64,000 nt of DNA from Chrysaora quinquecirrha (GCA_014526335.1 JACTAT010000120.1:1-64000); one strand, 5' to 3'; shown: positions 22,701-34,442, counted from the stretch's first letter. Made by a program: numbers and translations. The notes: a model not told the origin generated them from the letters alone.

Positions 22701-25700
22701 TCACGAAATCACGCATGAAAAATGGTCCAGTAACGCATCACGCAGAACCGCTTGGGGGGCCTCAATTAGGCACCTAAGAGGAGATATCTAAAAATGGGCT
22801 GAATAACAAAAGTTTGCAAGTTTCTTGCTCAAATGTCATCTTTGCTTAACGAAGAAAAAAGGAGGTTGAAATTTCCAAAAATATTTAGCGGCAAGGGACG
22901 GCATATAAGGGTATGCATGGGGAATGCTATGCGGTATCTCTTCTGTTTCTGTAGCTGCAGCACTGCCGTTGCTAGTGGTAAGCTAGGAACCAAGACGTGC
23001 TTCAAGAAAGCTCATGGTGAAATATTCCTTTTATTTTACAGGGAACATTTCACCTGATTATCATTGGACGTTCGACAATTCAGAAGGAGTGACAATCTAC
23101 AGCGCAAACACTGCAACTGAGAATTCAGGAAAGCTGCTAAATGGTAGCAGTATAGTGCCGAGCTCAGAAAGATATGGAAAAGTTGCTCACTTTAATGGAA
23201 ATTACTCAGGGATTTATATTGATAATTTCACAAGCACATGTTTCATCAATCCCTCCTCCTGTGATACTGGATTTTCAATAAGTTACTGGATCAAATCAAT
23301 ATACCATGGAAGTGAACCAGTCATTAGCGCTCCAGGTTTGTGTATGAAGTGATCTTATTTGCTGTTTTGGTATGCTTCTGAAGTGAAGCGAGACAACAAA
23401 GAAGGAGAAATAGTAAAAGCCAGATTGCAATGGGAACTCAATCTTTACCCATATGCCTATAAAATATATCTTGCTGTCCTATAGGAGACTTCGTCATGGG
23501 AGGTGGAGGGCACAAGAAAGGGAACTGTACCTCCCGATAATTTGTGTCTTCTAGTACCTACAATTGAGATTTTATGGGTAGAAGTTTTGGTTAAAAGTCA
23601 CATTTTTCGTAACTTTACTTGTATTTTGCAGCGAAGAGAGAAAGAGATGTTGCAGATTTGCCTTTTGTACCCCTCTGCATGTTTTTTATAAGAACTTAGC
23701 TTACGGCCCTCAAGTTCTAGTTCCAAAAGTTCACACGGCCCTTTGTACAGAGAAATCATTGCATGAAAACTTGCAAACGACTTGTAAGTAAATAGCTAAC
23801 ACTAGTGTAAAGCATCCTACTAAAGATCCTAAGAACAGTGAAATCCTTGCATGCAAGCCACCTGAAAGCAAAGTTGCAGACAAATTTCAAGTAAATAGCA
23901 CTAGTACACTGTAAAACTATTTAGCCCGAAAATTTATGGACAATCGAACTTTTTGACCCTAAACTGCGACCACGATTTTGACCATAATTTGACCCTAAAT
24001 TGTCCATAAATTGTCCATAAAACGACCATAATTCGTCCCTAAATTTTCAGGCTACTTTTCTACTGTATTAAAATCCTGATTGTCCCTAAATTGTCCCTAA
24101 ACTATCCCTAAATTTAGGGCCATTGTATGTTGCCTATTGTTCAAGAAATGTCACAAGAGATTTCGAGTAATTATTACCATTTATGTACAAGTTGTCATTC
24201 ATAATAACTTCACAATGATAGTGCTTTTATACGTGAACAATAACACTGTCCTGCTGAATAAGCTAAAAAATTGTAAGTCTCACATACATCAAAACTATTA
24301 CTTCGGTTGAGTCTAAAATAACTTATATCAATCTTCACAAATCATAAAAAAACATGTAGTGTCAACAGAATAAATTTGATACTGTTTAACTGTCTTTTCT
24401 CTGCACAGATTTTGATCAACCACCAGCAGCCTTTTCTCTCTTCATCCTTTCCAAATCAGTATTCAACATCGCATTAGGTGTGTCGTGTCGAAAATGACAA
24501 TGTTTTCTTCCCTTCGTTCAGGTGATGGCCCTTCATTTACAAATCAAGTGAATCTAAAAAAAAGATGTAAAATAATGAACATTGATGCTGTAGCTCACGT
24601 TATGCCTTCTACTTTTCGAAAGCATTCATTTAAGAAGTATTTACTAAAATCGGGAAAATGCTCTGCTTTTTTTAATTTTGATGAAAGGGGTACCAAGAAC
24701 GCTCATATTTTTTTTAATTTCCTTCAACTCTGGAATGCTTTCCTGCAATGACTTCTCCTCAGTTAAATATAAACGATTTTAGATATGCGCTAGATGCAAG
24801 CAAAAGTAAAAATGTTGTTATTCGTTTTAAAGATGATAAAGTTCGAAACTGAAAATCAAGTTGACCAAGTTCGACATTAAGATTTCAAAAACGAAATATT
24901 AAATTGCCTGCATGGAAGGCCGGGAATTCTAACTTGAAGTTTTTTAGGAATGCAATAAAAAATGTTACTTACCGGTTTCTTATTACGGAATTTCAACAGA
25001 ACATATTTCACCAAAGGATCTTTCTCTTTTCTGTTCATCTCTGTTCTCTGCATCTTCGTTCTGCTGCTTTTACTTTGCGTGCTTTTAAATTTAACTTTGC
25101 GCGCTTTTATCAATTGAATTATACGAAATTCAAATATTAGGGACAATTTAGGGACAAATTTCCAAAAGAGATAGTAAAATTAATTTAGGGTCAGAAAAAT
25201 TCGTGATAATTTAGGGACAATTTAGGGACAAGAGTAATTTGGAATTAGGGACGATTTAGGGGTGAGATATAGAGTTGACACTAAAGCTTTAATAAAATAA
25301 TTTATTCACAAATTTTAGGGTTAAATAAGGGACAATTTAGTGTTAAAATAGGGACAATTGTGATTTAGGGTCATTTGCCCTAAAATTTATGGACGATGGG
25401 TTTTGCAGTGTATAAAGCGTCCTACCTTACAGATCCTTCGCACAGTGAAATCCTTGCATGCAAGCCACCTGAAAGCAAAGTTGCAGGCAAGTTTCAAGTA
25501 AATAGCACTTTTGTAAAGCGTCCTACCTTACAGACCCTTCATACAATTAAATCCTTGCATGCAAGCCACCTGAAACTAAACTTGCAAATTGCATGTAAAT
25601 AGCACTAGTGTTTTCACTAATGAAAACCACCCTATGAGCTATTTAGTACAGGCAAATAAGCACTTTTCTTTCATCGTTTCACTGGACCTTGCTGTTCGTC

Positions 25701-27649
25701 AACAAACAAAATTGATGTCATTAAGGGGGGCGGCTGCTATGAGGCATTGTCTTCTTGGGGTAAAAAAATAATTAAAATTTGGCCTCGCCTCCCAGAGGAT
25801 TTCTTCACCACTTTTGTCATACTTTTGCATATATCTATCTAATAAGGAGATTTGGTTGCGAAATGACAAGAATTTCACTGTGTAAGTAAAGGGTTAAGGA
25901 ACCAGGAAAGGCATTAATCGTTCAACATCCCCTTGCAGGTTTCGTGGTTAAACAGCTAACTCCTCTAACGTCCCCAATTGAGGTATGGGACGGATCAAAG
26001 TCATGGCGAACATTTCACACAGAAACAGAATCACCATATGGTTCATGGAAACATTACACTATAACTTGGAACAAAGTGGCTTTAAACGTATATGTAGATG
26101 GCGTTAAGACAGATTCAGTTGACACAACCAACCCATTTCGTACATTCGTTAGTAGCACTCCAGTTCCAAAGAGATTGGCTATAGGCATCGATTCTTCCCT
26201 TACCAAGGGGAAAACTTACTTAGAAATGTATTTCGACGATTTAAAGATATGGGACGAATGCCTTAACGACCAAAACGTAGCACTGGCTTATAAGGAAGGT
26301 AACGGTTTGCTTTTTCTATTCATAACTTGGTTTTACCATTGGTCTTCTTCTTAATCATCCTATACAGGAGCTTGCATAAAATGAGCGCCTTTAAGGACGT
26401 TTGATGTCCATTGTAGATTGGTGTCCTCTGTATTGAGGTTTCACCACACAGCATTATTACCATATAATAACGCTTTCCAGCGGGAAATACCGAAATATTA
26501 ACCCTCAACCTCTCCAAAAAACCCCGCAAGCTTGGTTTTGTATTGTCGATTTGAGAGCCAATCCAATTTCTCTGGTGTGTAACGGGGCCTATTAGCCATC
26601 AGAACACCACGTCGTGCACTTATCCATATCGTATAGGACAAGTATTTAGCTACATTACACGCTTTTTTTATAAGGAACCACTTTATAAGAAACCTACATG
26701 TAGAAGGCCCGAAAATTTAAAGAACTTACACTACTAAAGAGAAAATCACAAGGAACTTTTCAGTGTTGAATATTTTTATCACTGCAAGCAATCAGGAATT
26801 AGAAAGCCCGTTCCATTCATTTGCAGTCGAAAATCACATGAATTGTACTTTACGCATGTTTCAAAAGTTTCCTTGAGTAGTTTTGCTTACATGCAAATGT
26901 CCCTGTACAGTAGTCATTAAACTGCATGTGCAAGGATTTTTGATTAAGGAACTTTTGGAACTTCAATCGTCTCAAAAAAGGTAGAAAAATAAGGAACTTT
27001 AAGAACTAGGCTTGAGCTAGGTTATTTATAAAAAAACGTGTATCCTGGATAGCTCCCGTTGCGTCTTGATTTTCATACTCATTTATGTAATACCGGATAG
27101 CCGAGACAATTTGAAATTGTAACGCTGACATCATGTAAACACCAATCCCTTTACGATACAAAACCAAGACGCCCCGAAAGCTATCGGGTGTGACAGAATA
27201 GAGATTATTGTACATACCTAATCTCTATTCTGTGCCGGTATAGTTTAAAAGGGCCTAATTAACAAGTGGGAAGAGGCGGCAATTAAGAACATACATATGA
27301 GAAAATTGGTGACACATTGCATCACAGTTTCAAAAGCTATTATTTTCTAGGTATGTACAACCCGGATTTATTCATTTTGAAAGAAGGATCCGATTCTTAT
27401 CAGCTGTTGTATGTCGACCCAAAAGAATACATAGGATCATCGTCACAGATACCCAGACAAACCGAACACAAAGTTCCTAGCATTGAAGACTGCTTTGTAA
27501 AGTGTTATGCGGTGGCGCAATGCAAATTCATAGCATACAAACCGAGTCTTAATGGAAATTCATCATGTTTAATAATCGAAGAGTCTGCTATTCCGTACAG
27601 GCCAGAAACATACCGTGGGTTCTATTTCTACTCTATGTACAGAAACTAA
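19795..27649 (+). CDS. Secreted LamG-PAN/apple domain protein, 343 aa
   Basis: Four exons: 19795-19873, 23042-23335, 25939-26298, 27351-27649. Every intron is phase 1 and splits a Gly codon, and the joined frame is open to TAA. Exon 1 encodes a signal peptide (MAAIFDACILRIILLSIVLP, then FPCGVY). Exons 2 and 3 encode a concanavalin-like/LamG jelly-roll domain at about residues 27-245: DYHWTFDNSEGVTIY, HFNGNYSGIYI, FSISYWIKS, then WKHYTITWNKVALNVYVDG, TYLEMYFDDLKIWD. Exon 4 encodes a PAN/apple-like domain (about 246-343) with CFVKCYAVAQCKF and a later SSCLI, followed by GFYFYSMYRN and the stop. It is probably an extracellular carbohydrate- or protein-binding protein. No catalytic motif or membrane anchor is seen. 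One mobile element starts right at the stop codon and probably supplies the 3' UTR. Confidence 0.88.
20361..20522 (+). mobile_element. tRNA-derived SINE (family B), copy 3
   Basis: It starts AGGTGCTGTGGCGTCGTG, lacks the short GTGTAATCCAGCTGAC segment of other copies, has GGGTTCAAGCCCAGCC (B box with one change) and ends in a CACCTTCATCTTCACCTTCA tail. It lies in the first intron of the LamG-PAN gene. Confidence 0.75.
20690..20890 (+). repeat. Dispersed repeat N, copy 2
   Basis: Partner of 16310-16515 (shared TGAATCAGATTCTATAGATG and downstream blocks). It lies in the first intron of the LamG-PAN gene. Confidence 0.65.
22258..22772. mobile_element. MITE family I with internal CACGCATTCACGC motifs
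   Basis: The ends are inverted: ATTAGGAGGCCCACCAAGGG on the left and, in reverse complement, ATTGAGGCCCCCCAAGCGG on the right. The interior near both ends carries clustered ATCACGC/TTCACGC motifs (22290-22345 and 22612-22745). The right end shares CAATTAGGCACCTAAGAG with family J. It is in the first intron of the LamG-PAN gene. Confidence 0.65.
23745..23906 (+). repeat. Tandem ~100-bp repeat, left part
   Basis: One full and one partial unit containing ATCCTTGCATGCAAGCCACC and AAGTAAATAGCACTAGT. The array is interrupted by the transposon at 23907-25410 and resumes at 25411. Confidence 0.75.
23907..25410. mobile_element. 1.5-kb non-autonomous TIR element with GTCCCTAA subterminal arrays
   Basis: The termini are CACTGTAAAAC (left) and GTTTTGCAGTG (right), flanked by TA on both sides, consistent with a TA target duplication. 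Just inside each end are many copies of a short motif facing inward and outward: GTCCCTAAATTGTCC-type on the left (to about 24120) and GGGACAATTTAGGGAC-type on the right (from about 25138). No transposase was recognised. It sits in intron 2 of the LamG-PAN gene and within a tandem repeat. Confidence 0.8.
25411..25612 (+). repeat. Tandem ~100-bp repeat, right part (two units)
   Basis: Two units beginning TAAAGCGTCCTACCTTACAG and containing ATCCTTGCATGCAAGCCACC, ending AATAGCACTAGTG. This is the continuation of 23745-23906 on the other side of the transposon. Confidence 0.75.
26656..27042. mobile_element. MITE family D, copy 1
   Basis: It has terminal inverted repeats TACACGCTTTTTTTATAAGG / TTTATAAAAAAACGTGTA. 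It matches 39728-40130 closely along its length (GAACTTTAAGAACTAGGC and other blocks). It is in intron 3 of the LamG-PAN gene. Confidence 0.85.
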
Positions 27650-28416
27650 GACTGCGTTTACATGAGAGACACTGGATCGGTTATGGTTCCATCCAGTATT
27701 GTTATAAGTAATCCAGGTATAGTCTGAAAACAGCCAAACAGCCAAACCGCTTTCCGTTCATACGGAATCTCCTGGATCTGTTCACAGGCGGTTCTTGATC
27801 TGTTCAGAAGTAAAGCAAGCTCGTCTCTGCCTTTGCTTGGATCTCGTGTAAACGCTTGGGATCTGATCCAAACCAGTGGCGTATCTAGATCTAAAATAGT
27901 GGGACGGGGTGAGGAGGGTGGTTGTGGGGAAAAATTTTTCAGACCACGCCCTTCAAACTTTCGCAAATTCGGGAAACGCCCTTTTGCCTCCCCCCTATAA
28001 GTTTAACAACATTTCTTGACAAATCCCGAGGACCATATTCTTGAAAATTGGGGGGTCTGGACCCCTATTATCCCCCTCGGGTACACAGCTGATCCAAACT
28101 GGTACGGATTCGAAACTTGAATGAACTTGAATGAATAAAGCTTTCAAGAACACATAATTTTTCGATGAGAAATTGAATTTTCTGCTTTAATCCCCCACCC
28201 CCCCACCACCCCCAAAAGATGCTGCTGTGTTAAAAAAGAAATTTCAGCAGTTTTGTAGCAAGAAGAGTGGTTACTCAAAAAATACGGTAGTCAAATATTT
28301 CTCAATCGGATCGGAGCCGAATCAGTACTTCTCGAGTAAACGCATTGGAAAGGAGCCATGAACTGGCTATAGATAGGACCATAGAGCCGATCCAGATTCT
28401 CTCGTTTAAACAGGGT
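27650..28416. mobile_element. TIR element M abutting the LamG-PAN stop codon
   Basis: The left end GACTGCGTTTACATGAGAG is directly after the TAA at 27647-27649. The right end in reverse complement reads AGACCCTGTTTAAACGAGAG. Internal GGATCGG/CCGATCC motifs face each other. No transposase recognised. Confidence 0.7.
28134..28139 (+). terminator. Candidate poly(A) signal AATAAA inside element M
   Basis: The first AATAAA on the plus strand that I see after the LamG-PAN stop lies within the mobile element. This suggests that the element provides the transcript end. Confidence 0.4.
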
Positions 28417-28917
28417 CTATCTAGAATGCCTAATTAATATTTGTCGTTGCAAGTGAGAACCACAATATATTTATCTGTAGCAAAGACTATTAGCAAATAA
28501 AAGGAATGCGAAACCAGTTGCAAGGATATCCTATTCGTCAGACTGATAGATTCGTAAATAACGCTTCCTTACGATGATGACGATAAACGAACTTTAAGTT
28601 AGCTAGGTTTCCAATTCCGTTGAAGAGATGTCAAAGAGAAAATGGGTCGATGATCGTCTATAGTCATCGCTGGCCACCTCTTCCGATCCTTACAATTCAT
28701 GAACACTGAAGCACTCATAAAGAGCGTTGGCCAACAAGAGGGCGATACAACGTAACGCATCTTCACTTATATTCATGGACACAAAGCGTTATGCTTAGGT
28801 TAGATGAATGTTTCATTATCACAAGCAATTTATCAATCCTTAACTTTAAACTTAAACTGCGAATCATAATGTATATAGTACTGTTCACATACACAATTTG
28901 TTATGAATATACAAGAA
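28417..28917. other. Intergenic region between convergent genes
   Basis: It lies between the LamG-PAN gene (plus) and the basic protein exon (minus). Nothing recognised. Confidence 0.45.
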
Positions 28918-30359
28918 TTAAGCATGACAGCTATTTAGAATCTTCGTTGTTTTGTGACTGCGCTTCTTGATAGTGAAATCAGAATCGACCTGATTTTTAT
29001 ACAGCCTATCATCAAGCCCATCGAATTCTATAGTTGCTTTTTTCCTTGCATTACTCTTCGCGCTCCCTCGTTTCGCCTTCAACCTGCCAGAGTCCCAATC
29101 CCCAGTCTTATTATTAGGCCAGACATTTTGAGTTTTCTTTGGTATGTTCAGCTGTTTCTTAAAACGAAGTTTAACATCCTTCCTTGAATTGATATTGTTA
29201 TTATCTTCTTCTATAATGCTTCGCTTTCTTGCAGGTTTATACGAATCAATAGACGATAGTAAGTCAGATAGTCGAAGCAAGGGTTTGTTTTGAAGTTTCT
29301 TCTGGGGTAGAATTTCATCATCATCTATATTCATCGAGTCATCCTTGATAATGCTTGAAATTTTAGTTTGCAGAGGAGAAGACAATTTCACAGCATTCTT
29401 CAGCAGCTCAGGACTGCAAAGCTCTTTACCTCTGCTCCCAGTAATAGGTTTGTGGGAATCAGAAACTTGAACCGACTCAAAACTACTTGGCAATTTGACA
29501 ATAAACGATTTGCTTTTCACATCCAAACCAACAGTTCTATTTTGAATTTCTGGTGACTTTCTTGCTGGCAGCAAATCTGGCGATTTAGATTTGCGAGCCT
29601 CGTTTTGACGTGAGAACTTCTGCGCTCCTTTGTGCGTTAGCAGAAATAGATTTTTCGGGCTTTCTTTGCCAGACTTTAAGACATCAGGGCTAGCGCTTTG
29701 TTTCCTCGATGTCCCAAGACCGACATACGAATACTTTCTGACTTTAAGCGTTTTTTCAGAAGCTTTTCTACAAGTTGACGGGCGTATTTGTTTTGTTAAT
29801 AATGTTAATTCAGTGTTTAGGTTCTCAGCTGTTATGGGCGTTGAAGTTGTTCTCTGTCCAAGACAGCCAAGTTTTGATTTGGAATGGCGCTTTGGTGCTC
29901 TGTAAAAATTTTCCGTTGTTTTGTAACAAAAAGTAGAGCTACTGGTGTTGATAACTCCCAGGCTTTGGTTTTTACTTCGGCTGTTTGACCGGCCTAAGTT
30001 ATTCAAAGTGACAACATCAATTGCATCTAAACATTGTTTAACAGTAGGATCTGTTTCGCTGGGTTCTAAGCTTAGGCCATGTTCGCTTACGCTTTCTGGT
30101 GTTGTTGCTGGTGGGTGAGGCGTTGTTGGAATCCTAACTGAAAACGCAGATCTCACAAATTTATTTCGAGAAAGACCAGTTTGTATTTCCCCATAAGCAG
30201 TTCTAATGTCTCTCCTACCTAAAGACTTGTTTTGGCTTTCTTTACTCCTCTTTTGCAGTGGTAAGGACGTGCATCTTGGTCCAATTATTGACGCAGGGTC
30301 TTCTACTTTATCGTCAGACTTTTTCTTCACTCCGGAAGCAGAATTAGGCAACTTTGAGT
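28918..30359 (-). CDS. Last coding exon of an unrecognised basic, Ser-rich protein
   Basis: The frame is open for about 480 codons to the TAG-type end at 28918. It begins at a likely acceptor (CATTTTAG before 30359, phase 1), with no ATG before the upstream in-frame TAA, so 5' exon(s) must lie at higher coordinates and were not found. The protein is rich in Ser, Lys, Arg and Asn and is probably disordered and nuclear. Several short SP motifs occur (KSGKESPKN, KSKSPDLLPARKSPE, KELCSPELLK). There is one hydrophobic stretch (KPLLRLSDLLSSIDSYKP) followed by KPARKRSIIEED, and a basic C-terminus (FTIKKRSHKTTKILNS). The SP sites would suit a CDK-regulated chromatin or mitotic protein, but this is inference. 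No known domain recognised. Confidence 0.65.
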
Positions 30360-30789
30360 CTAAAATGCAACGAAAGTGTATTGAAAGTTATCTTGCATGA
30401 ACTTCATACAAAATCCTATGAATATCAGTCCAGAACTGTTTCTGTCCAACGCCAACGGAATATTGTCAGTTCCAAATGCCTATTCTCGACCTTAAAATTT
30501 TCCTCTTACAGCTTGTTACTGCATTTATAGGCTTCTTGCAGGATTTTTCTCGTTAATACGGCGCGTACCTAGAGCAATTAGGAGTGGTGTATCAAGGTGA
30601 CTCAAGGTCATGATCACCGGAAAACTTGTCTTCAAAAAAGGGCTTTTGAAATACAGCCGACGCATCAATTCGATGAGGAGCCAAATGAACAGAAATGTGA
30701 AAGTTGGCATCAAAACAGGCATGTAGGCAGTTATTTGTTTGGTTCGGTTAAATAAGTAGCTAGGCAAGTCAGCTTTCTTGCTTGATTAC

Positions 30790-31060
30790 TTAGTTAGTCA
30801 GTTAGTTAGTTATTTCGTTATTTTGTTAGTTAGATAGATAGTTAGTTATTCAGTTATTCAGTTAATTAGGAAGTAAGATAGTTTGTCGGTATAGTAAGTT
30901 ATTTAGTTATTAGTATAGTTAGTTAGTAAGTTAGTTAGTAAGATAGTTAGTTAGCTAGTCCAGTAAGTACGTTAGTGTAATCGTTAGTTAGTCAGTCAGT
31001 CGATCAGTTAGTTAGTAGTTAGTTAGTTAGTTAGTTAGCTAGTTAGCTAGTTAGTTAGTA

Positions 31061-31096
<36 letters not shown>
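30790..31096. repeat. (TTAG)n tetranucleotide array 1
   Basis: Imperfect GTTA/TTAG runs, becoming near-perfect from about 31015 to 31096, ending at TTTTTGCGCGCGACG. Confidence 0.9.
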
Positions 31097-31097
<1 letters not shown>

Positions 31098-31384
31098 TTG
31101 CGCGCGACGAAGGAGCGAGCTAACTATTTGTGGGCTCAATGCTTCAAAAGTTTCGTCTGCTGACAGCGCATATTTTTTTGCTTTCCAATGGCAATCACAA
31201 TCTGAACAGTTTTCCGCTGTGCGAAGGGATTTGAAGGAATTTACGCATGGCATTTCAGCAAACTTTTTGTGTGAAAACTCATCAGATGTTTTCTTTCATG
31301 GTTTCCCTCTCACAGTGAAGTTGCGATCGTCAAGAATTTTTTTCTGGTGTCAAATGTAAGTAGAGAACGTAGATAATATTTACT

Positions 31385-31712
31385 TTATTTGTTTTACCCG
31401 AGAAGGCAACGAGTTCAGTTTGGGTGTTTTTATTTTTCTCATGCCATGGCATTGGACATTGGCCTGCCGCTTTAGGCCCATCAACATTCTAGATGGTAGG
31501 CCTATACTGCAACAACTTTTTATAAACAGATAACAATATGATAACTATTTGTTTTACCTGAGAAGGCTACTTCGGTAACGAATTCAATTTGATTATTTTT
31601 TTCTCTCTACCCGGGCTGAAATACTCGTACGTCCCATTTGGGCTGCCTAGGCCCACTAAAATCTCAAGATTGACAGATTAATTCTGTATAAACAGATAAC
31701 AATACGATAACA
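31385..31712. repeat. Tandem duplication of ~165 bp
   Basis: Two diverged units, each beginning TTTGTTTTACC(C/T)GAGAAGG and ending AAACAGATAACAATA(T/C)GATAAC (31385-31545 and 31550-31712). They lie between the two (TTAG)n arrays. Confidence 0.65.
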
Positions 31713-32563
31713 AATTGGCTAAGATACTACCATTACACATTTTCTACTTGAAACAACTCTTATAAAAGGAAATGTCTATTTTTTTCAGCAATATTGTCTT
31801 CTCTTGATGTCACACCCACCTATCAACTTCAACACAATGTAAATATGTCTTGGTTGCCATTGGCCTTTAGAAGATGCCAAAAGAGTAAGATTCAACATGT
31901 GTAACAGTGATAAAACAGAATCAAAATGTGAAACAATGTGATGCGATGCCTGTGTTTTATTGAGAAACATAACTTTGTATAGGTTTCCATACATAGAATG
32001 AGATTTACTGTAATAAAGTTTGCATTATTGTTAATTTTGTACCATATGCACATTAGATAGTGTTTTTTTACTGTGCCGCATGCATACATTAAACAGTGCT
32101 TTCCTTTTTGCATTCAGAAGAAACAGCTGCAGGCTTTAAGCTTTTTTCATTGCGGAGCTGATCCCCATTTTTGATAAGGAGAGTTGCAAGGGTGACAGAG
32201 TTGGTGGGCTAAGTCATTGTAAGTGGAGTGCATGCTCGACCTGATGGTGGGGTTGAATTGCATTGGTGGCTTGTCTTTTGATCATAGAAAAGGACGTTTT
32301 GAGACATTTTACCTAATTAGAGTGTAGTTACAATTGCTTTTTAGAGAACGTAGATGCATTGGTTTCATTTGTCATCTTTTTTCTATGGCACTTGCATGAA
32401 AATATAACTAAATAGTTCGCTCATATTAACTATATAAAGCATTTGTACACTGTATTTTATGCTGTATTTGTGAGTAACCATGGTCAACATTGCATGATAC
32501 TGTGGTTCCAACTCAGGTTACAAAGTTTGCGCGCACTTACTAACGATCCGTTACTTCTAGTTT

Positions 32564-32832
32564 AGTTAGCTAGTTAGTTAGTTAAGAAGCAAGTAATTTA
32601 GTAATTAGTAGTTAGTTATTTAGTTATGCAGCACGTTATGTAGTAAGATAGTTAGTTAGATAGTTAGTTTAATCGTTAGTTAGTCAGTCAGTCAGTCAGT
32701 CCATCAGTTAGTTAGTTAGTTAGTTAGTTAGCAAGTCATCTAGTTAGTTACTTAGTTAGTTAGTGAATTAAAATGTAGCTAAGCAAGTTAGTTATTTAGT
32801 TACTTTGTTATTTAGTAAGATTGTTAGTTAGT
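32564..32832. repeat. (TTAG)n tetranucleotide array 2
   Basis: Same motif and orientation as array 1, more interrupted. It is preceded by TTTGCGCGCACTTAC, which echoes the GCGCGC at the right end of array 1. Confidence 0.85.
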
Positions 32833-34391
32833 GACATGTAACTGGTTACATGTTACTGCATACCCTGCAATAGACTACATGCATCGGGACAAGAAGAAAT
32901 AATTTCAACAGAATGTCGTTATACAAGAAATAGACTAAAAGCCTCAACATAATGAATTTCGTATTCAATCTTAATTACCTTCAAATGCCTTCTTGTCTTT
33001 ACAGCAGTCAGCAGTATTTGAAGTGGAATATTTCTGGCAAATAAATCTAAAATTCCTGCAGCCTCTGATCTGTGTAACCATGTTTACACTATTGAGGATA
33101 ATTGGCTTTCAAAATACTGTCTTACACTCTGAAACTAATTGAAATGCATAACATGTTCAGTAGTACAAGTAGTACAAGACTGCAGATCTATCGCTTTTCA
33201 TCTTTTTAGGCCCAAAGTCAAGGATTTTCTTATTTCAGCGAGTTGCTTGCTTTCTTTGTGACGTAACAATAATGAAAAGCGTCACAAACGACGGGAAACA
33301 AGCAAATTCAGCTGCTTGCTAAAATCGCGAAACAAAACTTTTGGTGATTTATTGGTGTTAAATTAGAATTTATTTAACGCGAAGATAATATTAAGAACTG
33401 TCATAAACGTTAAGCGACCATCGGGAGAATTGCAAATGATTGTTACATGATGAACAAAGTCTGTTATAAAACTTCTGCATTAATAATAACAAAGACAGTG
33501 CAATCCTTATAATTTCTTGAATTATTGCGCCTCGTTTCAGTAAATTCACATTCTTGTAATTATACCTCAACCTTGACTATTACACGTGTCTCCATTACCG
33601 CTGCCAACACCTTAAGTTGTTGTTGTTGTAGAAGAGGCAGCTCTGACTGCTGTTGTTGTTGGATTAGAGTCAATGAAGGGCCGATGAACGGAAACTGAGA
33701 CCTTGGTACAAGTCCCACTTAACGACAAGACACTCATCGAAAAGGACACATTTTTTGAATCTGTCGATTTATGGACCTACCCACACAGGAAGCATGGGTT
33801 TATCTGTTATCTTGCACAGATCCAGGCAGCTAATTTGAGATTGACAGCACTGCATCAACCACGGTTCCTCTATCCTCCCCGGAATAATATTTTTACTTTC
33901 AATTGAACAATCAGCGCTAACCTTATTACTAACCAATTCACAAACTAGTAATCAAATCCCTTGATAAAAAACATATAGCAAAAAGGACCCTCACCCTCTC
34001 TACTCTGCTTTTAACGGTGACAAACGGCGTTTATTCAAGAAAGTAACGCACCTCGGGCAAAAAAAAGTGCGTTGACACTAAAGTGAAACTGTGTCAGTAG
34101 CTCAGTCAGAATATGTGCAACAAGAAAGCAAGACATAAAATGATTAAAGAAAGATGGCGAGGCCAAATTCAAACATGTTTTTTTTCATTCACCCAGCTTA
34201 GTCATGTTAGATGCATGAAGATTTCGATGCATGACCTAACTGAGTAAAGAAGAATAGATTAGGCCAATAAGTGGGACAGAATAGATTTTCAGGGGTGAAG
34301 AGTCGCATCACGCGCCATTGGCCTAATTGATTTGGGGAACACCGAAATTCTTGCAGAACAAAAAGACATATTTTTCTACTTAGCTGTGATC

Positions 34392-34397
34392 TTTATT
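34392..34397 (-). terminator. Poly(A) signal AATAAA for carboxypeptidase A
   Basis: AATAAA on the minus strand about 46 bases after the TAA stop ending at 34443, at a typical distance. Confidence 0.7.
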
Positions 34398-34442
34398 AGC
34401 ACAAAACTCGATTTCAAAATATAATTTCATCGTTCATCAAGG

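Larger units (their letters stand above)
30360..34391. other. Repeat-rich intergenic region
   Basis: It contains two (TTAG)n-type arrays and a tandem duplication between them. The missing 5' exons of the basic protein may be here, but I could not identify any. Confidence 0.45.

Noticed and set aside
25138..25400. TTAGGG-containing motifs as possible telomeric repeats
   Set aside because: The motif is TTAGGGAC spaced by other bases and inverted at the other end of the same element; it is a transposon subterminal array, not (TTAGGG)n.
30790..32832. (TTAG)n arrays as telomere-like sequence
   Set aside because: Imperfect four-base microsatellite; not the TTAGGG animal telomere repeat.
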